From an uncultured Actinomycetes bacterium (GTDB lineage Bacteria; Actinomycetota; Acidimicrobiia; Acidimicrobiales; Ilumatobacteraceae): DNA of 33,139 nt. Each line of letters opens with the position of its first letter. Position 1 is the first letter of the stretch. Under the pieces are notes generated by a model, which saw only the letters and a program-made list of their open reading frames with translations, did no database searches and was not told the DNA's origin. The stretch lies in the NCBI GenBank assembly GCA_937876415.1, contig CALEHE010000044.1:1-33139 (forward strand), written 5' to 3'. Below are positions 7,691 to 15,822 of the stretch, piece after piece. The position numbers were made by a program, and so were the translations under genes.

Positions 7691-8941
7691 TCACATTTCC
7701 GGTGCGTAGTCAAAAGAGAAATCACCGATCCACACAACATCGCCAGTCACTGCTCCGGCGCGGGCCAACAAACGCGGCACGCCCAACTTTTTCAGACGCT
7801 CCTCGATATACGACATCGCTTCAGGCGTTGTCACATCATTGAGGTGGACAGTTCGTTCTGCTTTGCGGCCATGCACGCGGAATCCGCCATTGCCCAGTTT
7901 CTCGACCCACGAACCTTCAGATTCTGGTTTCAAGATGACACGACCTTCAAGAACTGGTAATTCTTGTCGCGCCGAGTGCACAAGTGAAGCAAGTCGACCG
8001 ACGAGTTCTCGCAAACCTTGATTGGTGATTGCCGAGATCAACATGCCATCCCACTCATCAACCATTTCCACTGTTGCCGAATCGGTCTTGGTTCCGACGA
8101 TGACACGCGGGCGTTCAAGAAGTTGTGGATCATACGATTCAAGTTCACGTAGCAAAATATCTAACTGTGCCTGTGGCGACGTGTCGTCAACTGGCGCAAG
8201 GTCAATCAAGATGCACAGCACACGAGCGCGCTCGACATGACGCAAGAACTGATGCCCGAGTCCTTTGCCCTCGGCTGCACCTTCGATCAAACCTGGAATA
8301 TCGGCGACGACAAATTCGGTGACATTGTCGATACGTACAACACCCAAGTTCGGTTCAAGCGTGGTGAACGGATACGCCGCGATCTTCGGTTTGGCAGCTG
8401 AGATCACACTAATGAGCGTGCTTTTTCCGGCATTGGGAAATCCAACGAGTGCGACATCGGCAATGAGTTTGAGTTCAAGTTTGAGCCAACGCTCTTCACC
8501 CTTTTCACCTTGCTCGGCGAAGTTCGGCGCTTTGCGACGATTCGCCATGAATCGAGCATTACCTCGTCCACCACGGCCGCCGCCAGCAGCCATCCAACGA
8601 TCGCCATGATTCGTCAAGTCGGCAAGGACCTCATCGGTGTACATATCGCGAATCAAGGTGCCTTCAGGAACACGCACTTCCATCACCTCGCCACGCTTAC
8701 CGTGCAGATCCTTACCTTTACCGTGAACGCCGTTACCAGCGATTCGGTGCGGGTGATCACGAAATGCCAAGAGAGAGGCCACGTTGCGGTCAGCAATCAA
8801 CCAGACGTCTCCGCCTTGACCACCGTCACCACCGTTGGGTCCGCCCATGGCTTCAGGGCCTTCACGGCGGAAAGACACACATCCAGCTCCACCGTCGCCG
8901 GCGCGCACATTCAATTGGCATTCGTCGACGAAATGACTCAT
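7691..8941 (-). CDS. obg: Obg family GTPase (ribosome assembly)
   Basis: An essential ribosome-associated GTPase, 416 aa. Three domains are visible: the glycine-rich Obg fold (residues 1-160, with GGPNGGDGGQGGDVW), the G domain (about 161-325; G1 GFPNAGKST 167-175, G3 DIPGL 214-218, G5 ISAITNQG 302-309), and a C-terminal OCT domain (about 335-416, WVEKLGNGGFRVHGRK onward), which is typical of Gram-positive bacteria. The G4 motif reads TKTD (284-287) instead of the usual NKxD. ATG 8941 has a GAGAGG ribosome site about 5 nt upstream. Normally obg follows rpmA directly; here the divergent dgt gene lies between them, so obg must have its own promoter in 8942-9011. Confidence 0.96.
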   Translation of the reverse strand: MSHFVDECQLNVRAGDGGAGCVSFRREGPEAMGGPNGGDGGQGGDVWLIADRNVASLLAFRDHPHRIAGNGVHGKGKDLHGKRGEVMEVRVPEGTLIRDMYTDEVLADLTNHGDRWMAAGGGRGGRGNARFMANRRKAPNFAEQGEKGEERWLKLELKLIADVALVGFPNAGKSTLISVISAAKPKIAAYPFTTLEPNLGVVRIDNVTEFVVADIPGLIEGAAEGKGLGHQFLRHVERARVLCILIDLAPVDDTSPQAQLDILLRELESYDPQLLERPRVIVGTKTDSATVEMVDEWDGMLISAITNQGLRELVGRLASLVHSARQELPVLEGRVILKPESEGSWVEKLGNGGFRVHGRKAERTVHLNDVTTPEAMSYIEERLKKLGVPRLLARAGAVTGDVVWIGDFSFDYAPEM

Positions 8942-9011
8942 CAGGACCTCTCACTACTACCCGACCACGATACCCCCGTTGGTTGCCTCACCCCCGACGT
9001 ATTGTGGTGTC
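8942..9011. promoter_or_regulatory. Divergent promoter region between obg and dgt
   Basis: Seventy bases between two divergent genes. On the plus strand TATTGT (9000-9005) lies 6 nt before GTG 9012, which fits a leaderless dgt mRNA. On the minus strand obg has a ribosome site (CCTCTC on plus, 8947-8952), so its transcription start should lie further upstream; no clear -10 box for it was found. Confidence 0.35.
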
Positions 9012-10187
9012 GTGAGCAATGAAACCCATCAACCAGCATCACAACCCGCGTCACCTTCACTTCCCGTTGACCCCGATATGCAAGAACGCGCCGAGCGTTG
9101 GGCCGGCACGATGTCAGGCTCCGCATCGCCAGTCGGAATCACTTTGGCTCACACCGACTCGTGGGCCGGCACAGGGTCGACGGGCAGTCGCTCACGGGCT
9201 GAACGCGAAGAGTTTCTGGAGTCATCGCTGAGTCGTCTCGCAACCCGGTCTCGCGAATCGGGCAACCGAGCATTTCCCGAAGAAGCCGACCCATTGCGCA
9301 CATGTTTCGAACGCGATCGTGACCGCATTTTGCATGCCTCAGCGTTTCGACGTCTCGCCGGCAAAACCCAAGTGTTTGTTTTTCCTGACGATCACCAACG
9401 AACTCGCCTCACCCATGCCATTGAAGTCGCTCAAGTTGCAGCATCGGTGGCTCGCCCGCTTGGCCTCAATGTCACGCTCACCGAAGCCATCGCTCTCGGC
9501 CACGACTGCGGTCATGGTCCAGGTGGGCATGCGAGCGAAGATGCGCTGGCTCCGTTTGTCGAAGGCGGCTTTGATCATGCGGTATGGGGCGCCGACATCA
9601 CGCTCGTTCCATTAAACCTGTGCCGCGAAACCCTCGACGGTATTCGCAATCATTCATGGAGCCGACCCGCACCCGGAACACCTGAAGCCGAAGTGGTCAG
9701 TTGGGCCGATCGTATTGCCTATGTCTGCCACGACTTTGAAGACGCCGTTGATGCCGGAATTGTGACGCCTAATGAACTGCCAGCGATGGTGAAGTCACGT
9801 TGCGGTACAACACGTTCTCAACAACTGGGCACCTTCATCACATCGATGGTGCGGGCCGCAATGAACAGCGGCCGCATCGGCATGGAACCTGACATTGCTG
9901 AGGCCCTCGCCGCGTTTCGTAAATTCAATTACGAGCAGGTGTATTTACGACCCGAAAGTCGACATCAAGCCGATCAAGTCATCGCTCTCCTGCGCGCCCT
10001 TGTCGAGTTCTACACCGCCGCGCCCATTCATCTTCCCGAGGCTCTCAGGGCAACGAGTCGCTCGGTTGAGGCCCAACGGTCAGCAGTTGAGTACGTTGCG
10101 GGCATGACCGACCGTTTTGCGTGTCGTCAAGGCGCGGTATTGCTCGGCTGGAGCACCGACCGACTTCCCCGTGGCATTGACGTGTAG
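9012..10187 (+). CDS. dgt: dGTPase-like HD-domain triphosphohydrolase
   Basis: A deoxynucleoside triphosphate triphosphohydrolase of the Dgt family, which hydrolyses dGTP (or other dNTPs) to the nucleoside and triphosphate. From GTG 9012 the protein is 391 aa. The HD-type metal site is visible: RTRLTHAIEVAQ (His at about 135), GHDCGHGPGGHASE (His-Asp at about 164-165) and the later Asp in WADRIAYVCHDFED. The N-terminal 60 residues are low complexity and poorly constrained, so TTG 8979 and ATG 9078 are alternative starts. GTG 9012 is preferred because of the TATTGT box 6 nt upstream. The gene sits alone on the plus strand between rpmA and obg and ends at a bidirectional terminator. Confidence 0.92.
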   Translation: MSNETHQPASQPASPSLPVDPDMQERAERWAGTMSGSASPVGITLAHTDSWAGTGSTGSRSRAEREEFLESSLSRLATRSRESGNRAFPEEADPLRTCFERDRDRILHASAFRRLAGKTQVFVFPDDHQRTRLTHAIEVAQVAASVARPLGLNVTLTEAIALGHDCGHGPGGHASEDALAPFVEGGFDHAVWGADITLVPLNLCRETLDGIRNHSWSRPAPGTPEAEVVSWADRIAYVCHDFEDAVDAGIVTPNELPAMVKSRCGTTRSQQLGTFITSMVRAAMNSGRIGMEPDIAEALAAFRKFNYEQVYLRPESRHQADQVIALLRALVEFYTAAPIHLPEALRATSRSVEAQRSAVEYVAGMTDRFACRQGAVLLGWSTDRLPRGIDV

Positions 10188-10206
10188 ATCTCGTCCGCTA
10201 CATGCA

Positions 10207-10232
10207 AAACGACCGCCCGAAGGCGGTCGTTT
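10207..10232. terminator. Bidirectional intrinsic terminator between dgt and rpmA
   Basis: A perfect 11-bp inverted repeat (AAACGACCGCC / GGCGGTCGTTT) with loop 10218-10221. Read on the minus strand the loop is C(UUCG)G, a very stable tetraloop, followed by a TTTT run. On the plus strand the stem ends in TTT then GAAAAC. It sits between the convergent ends of dgt and rpmA and would serve both. Confidence 0.9.
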
Positions 10233-10253
10233 GAAAACAAAAGCTGTGGGAAC

Positions 10254-10508
10254 TTATTCGGCTGGAACGACGTCAATCACTCGACGGCCCTTACGGGTTC
10301 CGAACTGAACAGTTCCGTCGACCAAGGCGAACAATGTGTCGTCGCCACCACGGCCAACATTCTTGCCAGCATGGAACGTGGTTCCGCGCTGACGGATCAA
10401 GATGGTGCCAGCGGTGATGGAAGTACCACCGAAGGACTTCACGCCGAGGCGCTGTGCGTTTGAGTCGCGGCCGTTACGTGTAGATCCGCCGCCCTTAGTC
10501 TTTGACAT
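10254..10508 (-). CDS. rpmA: 50S ribosomal protein L27
   Basis: Ribosomal protein L27, 84 aa, near the usual family length of about 85. The N-terminus [20 protein letters not shown] is the conserved peptidyl-transferase-centre arm without the Firmicutes-type cleaved extension, and [16 protein letters not shown] and [16 protein letters not shown] follow as expected. ATG 10508 is fixed by that N-terminus; the longer open frame upstream is antisense-like junk over the L21 gene. It begins 4 bp from the rplU stop and is followed by a strong terminator, so it ends the transcription unit. Confidence 0.98.
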   Translation of the reverse strand: MSKTKGGGSTRNGRDSNAQRLGVKSFGGTSITAGTILIRQRGTTFHAGKNVGRGGDDTLFALVDGTVQFGTRKGRRVIDVVPAE

Positions 10509-10512
10509 GGTG

Positions 10513-10824
10513 TCAGCCTTTCGCGATTGAGGTGATCTCGACCACCTGGTAGTGCTGGCGATGCCCATAGCGACGGCGCTGGTTAGTGCGTCGCTTGTAG
10601 GTAAAGCCGTTGATCTTGGGACCTGATGCCGAGCCGACAATGCGACCCGAGACCTTTGATCCGGCGAGTTGAGTAGGTGTGGCAAGCACGGTGTCACCAT
10701 CGACGACCAGCACGGGCGTGAAGTCCACCGAGGCACCCTGTTCGAGGCCTAGAAGTTCAACATGCACTTGCTGGCCCTCGGCCACACGGACCTGTTTGCC
10801 ACCGGTTGCGATCACTGCATACAT
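10513..10824 (-). CDS. rplU: 50S ribosomal protein L21
   Basis: Ribosomal protein L21, 103 aa, the usual length. The N-terminus [18 protein letters not shown] is the canonical L21 start and sets ATG 10824; the frame stays open upstream to 10968 but that part overlaps the end of rne and is not L21-like. The C-terminal part has the typical [19 protein letters not shown] basic segment that contacts 23S rRNA. It is followed by rpmA in an operon with rne upstream. The ATG lies inside an 8-bp sequence complementary to a site 60 bases upstream in the mRNA (separate entry), and a good Shine-Dalgarno sequence at normal distance is lacking. Confidence 0.98.
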   Translation of the reverse strand: MYAVIATGGKQVRVAEGQQVHVELLGLEQGASVDFTPVLVVDGDTVLATPTQLAGSKVSGRIVGSASGPKINGFTYKRRTNQRRRYGHRQHYQVVEITSIAKG

Positions 10825-10891
10825 AGCGAATAGCGACTCTACCTGCTTCAACGACGTTAAACCAACGCCTTGATCAGGACTTATCGCTATG
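10822..10891 (-). promoter_or_regulatory. Candidate rplU leader switch (inverted repeats covering the start codon)
   Basis: On the plus strand CATAGCGA (10822-10829, containing the complement of the ATG) is followed directly by a second ATAGCGA (10830-10836). Both can pair with TCGCTATG at 10884-10891. In the mRNA, one upstream strand could therefore pair either with the copy just before the start codon (7 bp) or with the copy that includes the ATG (8 bp). These foldings are mutually exclusive. This resembles the autogenous leaders of many ribosomal-protein genes, but I know no described actinobacterial L21 leader of this form. Confidence 0.45.
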
Positions 10892-10922
10892 TCGTTCTTT
10901 ATGTCTGTCATTGGGACGCTCA

Positions 10923-12977
10923 TCAGTTGAGCAGATCGTGGTTGACGAGCATGCCACGACCCTGACATTCAGGGCACTGACCTGCGAAGTTAGTCAAAAG
11001 ACCTTCACCAATTCGCTTACGAGTCATTTCCACAAGACCGAGTTCGGAGATATCAAATACCTGAGTTCTGGTCTTATCGCGTGACAAAGCGGTCTTAAAG
11101 GCTTCAACAACCTTGCGGCGATTGTCCTTAATCTCCATGTCGATGAAGTCAATCACGATGATTCCGCCAATATCGCGCAAGCGCAACTGGTGGGCGACTT
11201 CATCAGCGGCTTCAAGGTTGTTCTGGAACACCGTGGCCTCAAGGTTCGAGGTTCCCACGTTGCGACCGGTGTTGACGTCAATCACGGTGAGGGCTTCGGT
11301 GTGCTCGATAATCAACGAACCGCCAGACGGCAGCCACACTTTGCGATCAAGAGCCTTGTGGATCTGCTCGTGCACATGGAACTTCTCAAAAATCGGCAAG
11401 CCTTCGTTCGCTGGATCGAAGTACTCAACGCGATCGGCGAGCTCGGGGTTGAACGCCTGCACGTAGGAATGCACATCTTCGTACAACTGCTGATCGTCAA
11501 TAATGACGCCGCGGTAGTCAGAGTTGAACTCTTCACGAATCACCCGAACCGCAAGCGGTGGTTCGCGATAGAGCAATGTCGGTCCGCTCGCCTTGGCGGC
11601 CTTGGCTTCAATGGCGTTCCATTGATCGAGTAGTCGCGTCATATCTGCGTGGAGTTCGTGTTCGGTCGCCGATTCGGCCGCAGTACGCACGATGAGTCCG
11701 TGTTCAGCAGGCTTCACGCGATCGAGAATTCCGCGCAAACGCTTGCGCACGTCGTCCGGCAAACGCTTCGAAATTCCGTATGTCTTTGAGTTAGGAATCA
11801 ACACAACAAAGCGACCTGGCAACGAAACTTCTTGAGTCAGACGCGCTCCCTTGAGTGCGATCGGATTCTTCGTGACCTGACAGACGATGAGTTGCTTACC
11901 CTTCAGGATCTGCTCAATTCGGGGTTCGCTGTCAACAATGTCCTCGGCGTCGTATTGCACGTCGCCGCGATAGAGCACGGCATTTTTGGGCGTGCCGATA
12001 TCAACGAAAGCCGCTTCCATCCCGGGCAATACGTTTTGCACCTTGCCGACATAAATGTTGCCGTGGATCTGCGCCACATCGTCTGCGGGACGACTGACGT
12101 AATGCTCAATCAGACTGCGACCTTCCATCACCGCAACCTGGGTGAGATCGTCTCGAACTTGCACAGCCATGAAGTAACGACCAATTGGTCGACCATTGCG
12201 TTCGCGACCTTTGCGACGTTCCACCACAGCAGCATCGGACCGATCGTTGCTACGGATATCCGAGCCACCCCGACTCTTGGTGTTACGGCGACGCTTTTTC
12301 TTGGCATTCGCCGACTCAGTCGTTGGGGTTGCGATCTCATCAGCATTCGGTCCAGCATCAAGTGCCGTGTTGGGGTCGACGACTGCACCATCATTCGCTG
12401 GATTCTTTTTCGCAGTCTGCTGACCCTTACCTTTGCGCTGATTATTGGGACGCGGCCCGCCGGCACGAGTTCCACCAGGCATGGTGACACCCGACGGAGT
12501 TGAGCTTAAAGGTGGAGTTGCTGGCACTGAACTAGCCCGAGTATCGCCAATCTTTGGTCGCGGAACTAACGCTTCGGTCGCAGCGTCAACATCGGCACGC
12601 CCTTCGCTCATACGCTCTGGCAATTCAAAATCGTCTTGAACTCCGGCGATGGGCGTTGTTACATGCTCTGGTTCGTCGTACGACTCATCACCATCGTCAT
12701 CGTTATCGTCAACGTCATCAAAGTCGCTGTCGTTGTCGTTGTCGTTGTCGTCATCGTCGAAATCGTCATCGTTTTCAGAATCGTTTTCAGGGTCACCCGT
12801 GGCTCCCTGAGGACGAGGGCGATTACGTCCGCCCCGTGAACCGCGACGACGCTTCTTGTAGGCGTTGCCCGCCGCAGTTTCAGATTCGTCGGCGCTACTC
12901 TCGTTAGTGCTCTCGTTATCGTTCCCGCTGACCATCTCTGGCTCGTCGGCGGGATCCGTAAATAGGGGTTCGTTCAT
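10923..12977 (-). CDS. rne: Ribonuclease E/G family endoribonuclease
   Basis: Endoribonuclease of the RNase E/G family (684 aa), which cleaves single-stranded AU-rich RNA in mRNA turnover and rRNA processing. The catalytic part starts near residue 268: S1 domain GNIYVGKVQNVLPGMEAAFVDIG (about 306-328), 5'-sensor and RNase H-like regions, catalytic aspartates D567 (VIDVNTGRNVG) and D610 (IIVIDFIDM), and the zinc-link cysteines in CPECQGRG (C668, C671). The first 268 residues are disordered: an acidic Asp/Asn run at 64-98, then Pro-, Gly- and Lys/Arg-rich parts. An N-terminal extension with a catalytic C-terminus is the actinobacterial arrangement. ATG 12977 has AAAGGA upstream. It lies 15 bp after the DUF2344 gene and before rplU. 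Confidence 0.95.
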   Translation of the reverse strand: MNEPLFTDPADEPEMVSGNDNESTNESSADESETAAGNAYKKRRRGSRGGRNRPRPQGATGDPENDSENDDDFDDDDNDNDNDSDFDDVDDNDDDGDESYDEPEHVTTPIAGVQDDFELPERMSEGRADVDAATEALVPRPKIGDTRASSVPATPPLSSTPSGVTMPGGTRAGGPRPNNQRKGKGQQTAKKNPANDGAVVDPNTALDAGPNADEIATPTTESANAKKKRRRNTKSRGGSDIRSNDRSDAAVVERRKGRERNGRPIGRYFMAVQVRDDLTQVAVMEGRSLIEHYVSRPADDVAQIHGNIYVGKVQNVLPGMEAAFVDIGTPKNAVLYRGDVQYDAEDIVDSEPRIEQILKGKQLIVCQVTKNPIALKGARLTQEVSLPGRFVVLIPNSKTYGISKRLPDDVRKRLRGILDRVKPAEHGLIVRTAAESATEHELHADMTRLLDQWNAIEAKAAKASGPTLLYREPPLAVRVIREEFNSDYRGVIIDDQQLYEDVHSYVQAFNPELADRVEYFDPANEGLPIFEKFHVHEQIHKALDRKVWLPSGGSLIIEHTEALTVIDVNTGRNVGTSNLEATVFQNNLEAADEVAHQLRLRDIGGIIVIDFIDMEIKDNRRKVVEAFKTALSRDKTRTQVFDISELGLVEMTRKRIGEGLLTNFAGQCPECQGRGMLVNHDLLN

Positions 12978-12992
12978 GATGATGTTCCTTTC

Positions 12993-13763
12993 TCATGCGC
13001 TCACCGAAGTGTGCGCAGCGCGGCCAGTGAGCACGTCAACGCGCTCACCGTCTCGCTCAATCCATTGGTTGATACGAAGCACCCGATTGAGGTGATCCCA
13101 GGGATTAATCGGTGGATCACTTTCAGGTACCAAAACTTCAACTAACTCGGTGGGTCGAATCCCGCGACCCGAAGTGGTGAGAGTTGCAACAATTGCGTGG
13201 CCGACGGATTCACCAATCCAGTCAGCCGGTAACGATGACATCAGTTCAGCGTCAGCCAAACGTAGTTCCAAAATTCCTGGACGGATATCGTCCAAGTGTT
13301 TTTCTCCCTTGCGTTCACGGGCCAGCAGAACCTCGGCACTGCTGTTCACGCGTTCGATTGCCGTTGCAATATCGGGTCCATTTTCTGGTTCTGCGACCAG
13401 CATGACCCATGTCGTTGCAACGACACCTTCTTGTAAAGAAACTTCGGTGCCAGCACATTCACGAATGCCCGTCACGCTCATGCCCACCGGCAAGCTCGTC
13501 GAGAGCCGCTGAGCAATTGAGTCAAGATCATCGACAGTCGCTCCCGAAACTGGATCAAGAGTGATATCAATGAGTTCAATCAATGATTCGGCACCAGTTG
13601 GAAGAGCCAAACCAAAAGCCATTTTCGGGCGAGGAGTAAAGCCAACCGACATTGCCACGGCAATTCCAGCCTTGCGCAGCGTACGTTCCCACATGTGGGC
13701 CACATCGCGGTGACCCGTGAAGCGAATCTTGCCGAGTTTTGAGTAGCTCACGCGAATCTTCAC
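12993..13763 (-). CDS. DUF2344 / TIGR03936 radical SAM-linked protein
   Basis: A 256-aa protein matching the N-terminal signature of the TIGR03936 family (VSYSKLGKIRFTGHRDVAHMWERTLRKAGI, here residues 6-35), whose members are encoded next to or fused with the TIGR03960 radical SAM protein. GLALPTGAESLIELIDI follows as in the family. Its biochemical role is not established to my knowledge. The GTG start at 13763 overlaps the stop of the radical SAM gene by 4 bp (GTGA), which suggests coupled translation and a joint function. The gene is followed by rne after 15 bp. Confidence 0.92.
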   Translation of the reverse strand: MKIRVSYSKLGKIRFTGHRDVAHMWERTLRKAGIAVAMSVGFTPRPKMAFGLALPTGAESLIELIDITLDPVSGATVDDLDSIAQRLSTSLPVGMSVTGIRECAGTEVSLQEGVVATTWVMLVAEPENGPDIATAIERVNSSAEVLLARERKGEKHLDDIRPGILELRLADAELMSSLPADWIGESVGHAIVATLTTSGRGIRPTELVEVLVPESDPPINPWDHLNRVLRINQWIERDGERVDVLTGRAAHTSVSA

Positions 13764-15715
13764 GTTGCACCCACGCTTGATTTTGTCCGCAACGTGACAG
13801 GAGTAATTCCTCCACGCGACAAATCTTGGCCTGTGCCCTGACTGCCGCCCGCCGGCGGTATCGGTGATGCAACGATGTGCTCAAGTCCGTCGCCGGTACA
13901 CACGCCACAGTCATAACACGGCGTCCAACGACAATCTTCAAGACCGAACTCGTTTAGTGAGGCCCGCCAGTCTTGCCACAAGAAATCTTGATGTAGACCT
14001 GCCGACAAGTGATGCCACGGCAAGATTTCCTTTTCGTCACGATGTCGCGTGATATAGAAATCGGGAGACAATCCTTCAGCTGCCATCGCATCGAGCCAAC
14101 GATCAAGTTTGAAATACTCTGACCACTCTTGGAACACCCCACCATCACGCCACACGCGCTCGATGACTGCTCCGATACGTCGATCGCCACGACTTGCTAA
14201 ACCTTCAGCCAACGACGCTGACGGATCGTGCCACTTCACATTGACACCCTTGGTTTTGGTCGCAGCATCGCGAACTAAACCAATCTTGCGACGCAATTCT
14301 GGGACGCTGTTCTGCCCAAACCACTGAAATGGAGTGTGTGACTTAGGAACGAATCCACCAATACTCACAGTCACATTTGCTCGACCAGTATGACGCTTAC
14401 CCACAGCGACACATCCGGCTGCCAAATCAATAATGCCTTGCGTGTCAATATCGGTTTCGGTGGGCAAACCAGTCAAGAAGTACAACTTGGCACGCGACCA
14501 TCCTGAAGCGAATGCTGATTCAACAGCACCATAAAGATCTTCTTCGGTAATGAGTTTGTTGATCACCGTTCGCAAACGCCAGGTGCCAGCTTCGGGAGCA
14601 AAGGTCAAGCCGCTACGCCGTCCACCCGCAACTTTGGCCGCGAGACCAACGGTAAAGGCATCAACACGCAACGACGGCAAACTCACAGTTGGTGCACCGC
14701 ACGCAGTGGGGTCAGGCACGATTGAGGTGATGACTGATTCAATTCCACTGAAATCAGCCGTTGATAACGATGTGAGGCTGACTTCGTTATAACCCGTCCG
14801 TTGCAATCCATCGACAATCATGGAGCGGACTTGTTCGGCGGGACGCTCGCGAACCGGTCGCGTGATCATGCCGGCTTGGCAGAATCGACAACCTCGTGTG
14901 CATCCACGAAAAACTTCAACCGCTAATCGGTCGTGCACGACTTCAGTCAACGGGGCAAGCGGACGACGCGGGTAATCCCAATCACCAAGATCAGACACAG
15001 TGCGCTTCATGACTCGCTCGGGAATACCGGCATACAGGGGCTTGATTTCGCGAATGTGATCCCCGTCGTATTCAACGCCGTAGAGCGACGGAACATACAC
15101 CCCGGGGATCTGCGCAAGTGCCTTCAGAACCGCCAAACGGGAACCTTCGGTACGACCCGAAGCCTTCCATTCTCGAACAACTTCAGTGATCTCACCGATC
15201 ACTTCCTCACCTTCACCGAGTACCGCGACATCAATAAAATCGGCCATGGGTTCGGGGTTGAAGGCGGCATGACCACCGATCATCACTAACGGGTCGGTCG
15301 GCGAACGCAACTCAGCTCGCACCGGCACCCCGGCCAAATCGACCATATTGAGCAGATTGGTGAAAACCAGTTCAGAGGACAAATTGAAAGCCAAAATGTC
15401 AAAATCCTCGGCGGCACGATGAGAGTCAACCGAAAAAAGTGGAATCCCGCGCTCACGCATGAGAGCCTCGAGATCAACCCAAGGCGCGTACGTACGCTCG
15501 GCAACGGCGTCGGGGCGCTCATTCAGGATCTCGTACAGGATCTGCAGCCCTTGGTTGGGCAGGCCGACCTCGTACACATCGGGGTAAGCGAGGAGCCAAG
15601 CCACCTTTCCGTGGCCGTGCTGAGGAACTATCGCTCCATCTTCGCACCCGATATAGCGGGCTGGTTTGCGCACCCGAGCAAGAAGCGGTTCTAGCCGCGA
15701 CCACAGGGATGTCAT
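13760..15715 (-). CDS. TIGR03960 family B12-binding radical SAM protein
   Basis: A 651-aa radical SAM enzyme. An N-terminal B12-binding-like domain (about 35-180) precedes the radical SAM core with the cluster cysteines C272, C276 and C279 in GCTRGCRFCQAG. Near the C-terminus another Cys group (CRWTPCYDCGVC) is a family feature and may bind a second cluster. The radical SAM/DUF2344 pair is widespread in Gram-positive bacteria beside rne/rng and rplU, so a role in RNA or ribosome modification is an attractive guess, not shown. ATG 15715 has a TACAAT box 9 nt upstream (15725-15730) and no Shine-Dalgarno sequence, so this gene probably heads a transcription unit running through rne, rplU and rpmA. 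Confidence 0.93.
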   Translation of the reverse strand: MTSLWSRLEPLLARVRKPARYIGCEDGAIVPQHGHGKVAWLLAYPDVYEVGLPNQGLQILYEILNERPDAVAERTYAPWVDLEALMRERGIPLFSVDSHRAAEDFDILAFNLSSELVFTNLLNMVDLAGVPVRAELRSPTDPLVMIGGHAAFNPEPMADFIDVAVLGEGEEVIGEITEVVREWKASGRTEGSRLAVLKALAQIPGVYVPSLYGVEYDGDHIREIKPLYAGIPERVMKRTVSDLGDWDYPRRPLAPLTEVVHDRLAVEVFRGCTRGCRFCQAGMITRPVRERPAEQVRSMIVDGLQRTGYNEVSLTSLSTADFSGIESVITSIVPDPTACGAPTVSLPSLRVDAFTVGLAAKVAGGRRSGLTFAPEAGTWRLRTVINKLITEEDLYGAVESAFASGWSRAKLYFLTGLPTETDIDTQGIIDLAAGCVAVGKRHTGRANVTVSIGGFVPKSHTPFQWFGQNSVPELRRKIGLVRDAATKTKGVNVKWHDPSASLAEGLASRGDRRIGAVIERVWRDGGVFQEWSEYFKLDRWLDAMAAEGLSPDFYITRHRDEKEILPWHHLSAGLHQDFLWQDWRASLNEFGLEDCRWTPCYDCGVCTGDGLEHIVASPIPPAGGSQGTGQDLSRGGITPVTLRTKSSVGAT

Positions 15716-15822
15716 GACTTGCGAATTGTACCGTCAGCCCGACACGACGGGTCACTTATCGCCACACCCGACCTGTGGATAAGTCTGCCTAGCGGTCGTT
15801 CTTGCCCGCTTCATACATCGAA
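15716..15822 (-). promoter_or_regulatory. Promoter region of the radical SAM - rne - rplU unit
   Basis: The 107-bp gap between rodA and the radical SAM gene. TACAAT on the minus strand (15725-15730) lies 9 nt before ATG 15715, the same box and spacing seen before the tRNA-Pro gene. Upstream of it, at 15755-15782, is an imperfect inverted repeat (CTTATCgcCACA / TGTGGATAAG). One arm is an exact TTATCCACA on the minus strand. The repeat may be the rodA terminator, although it lacks a T-run, or an operator. Confidence 0.5.
15755..15782. repeat. Imperfect inverted repeat containing a TTATCCACA (DnaA-box-like) arm
   Basis: The left arm is 15755-15766 and the right arm 15774-15783, with a 7-bp loop and two unpaired bases in the left arm. 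The right arm reads TTATCCACA on the minus strand, identical to the E. coli consensus DnaA box. A single copy is expected by chance about once in four windows of this size, so origin function is not implied. Confidence 0.6.

Noticed and set aside
10825..10968. Upstream extension of the L21 reading frame
   Set aside because: L21 begins at [11 protein letters not shown]; the extension overlaps the end of rne and the leader repeats.
11832..12503. Plus-strand open frame of over 200 codons opposite rne
   Set aside because: It is the mirror of a well-conserved RNase E reading frame plus low-complexity sequence.
15774..15782. Replication origin based on a DnaA box
   Set aside because: Only one exact copy, no cluster, no AT-rich unwinding region and no dnaA or dnaN nearby.
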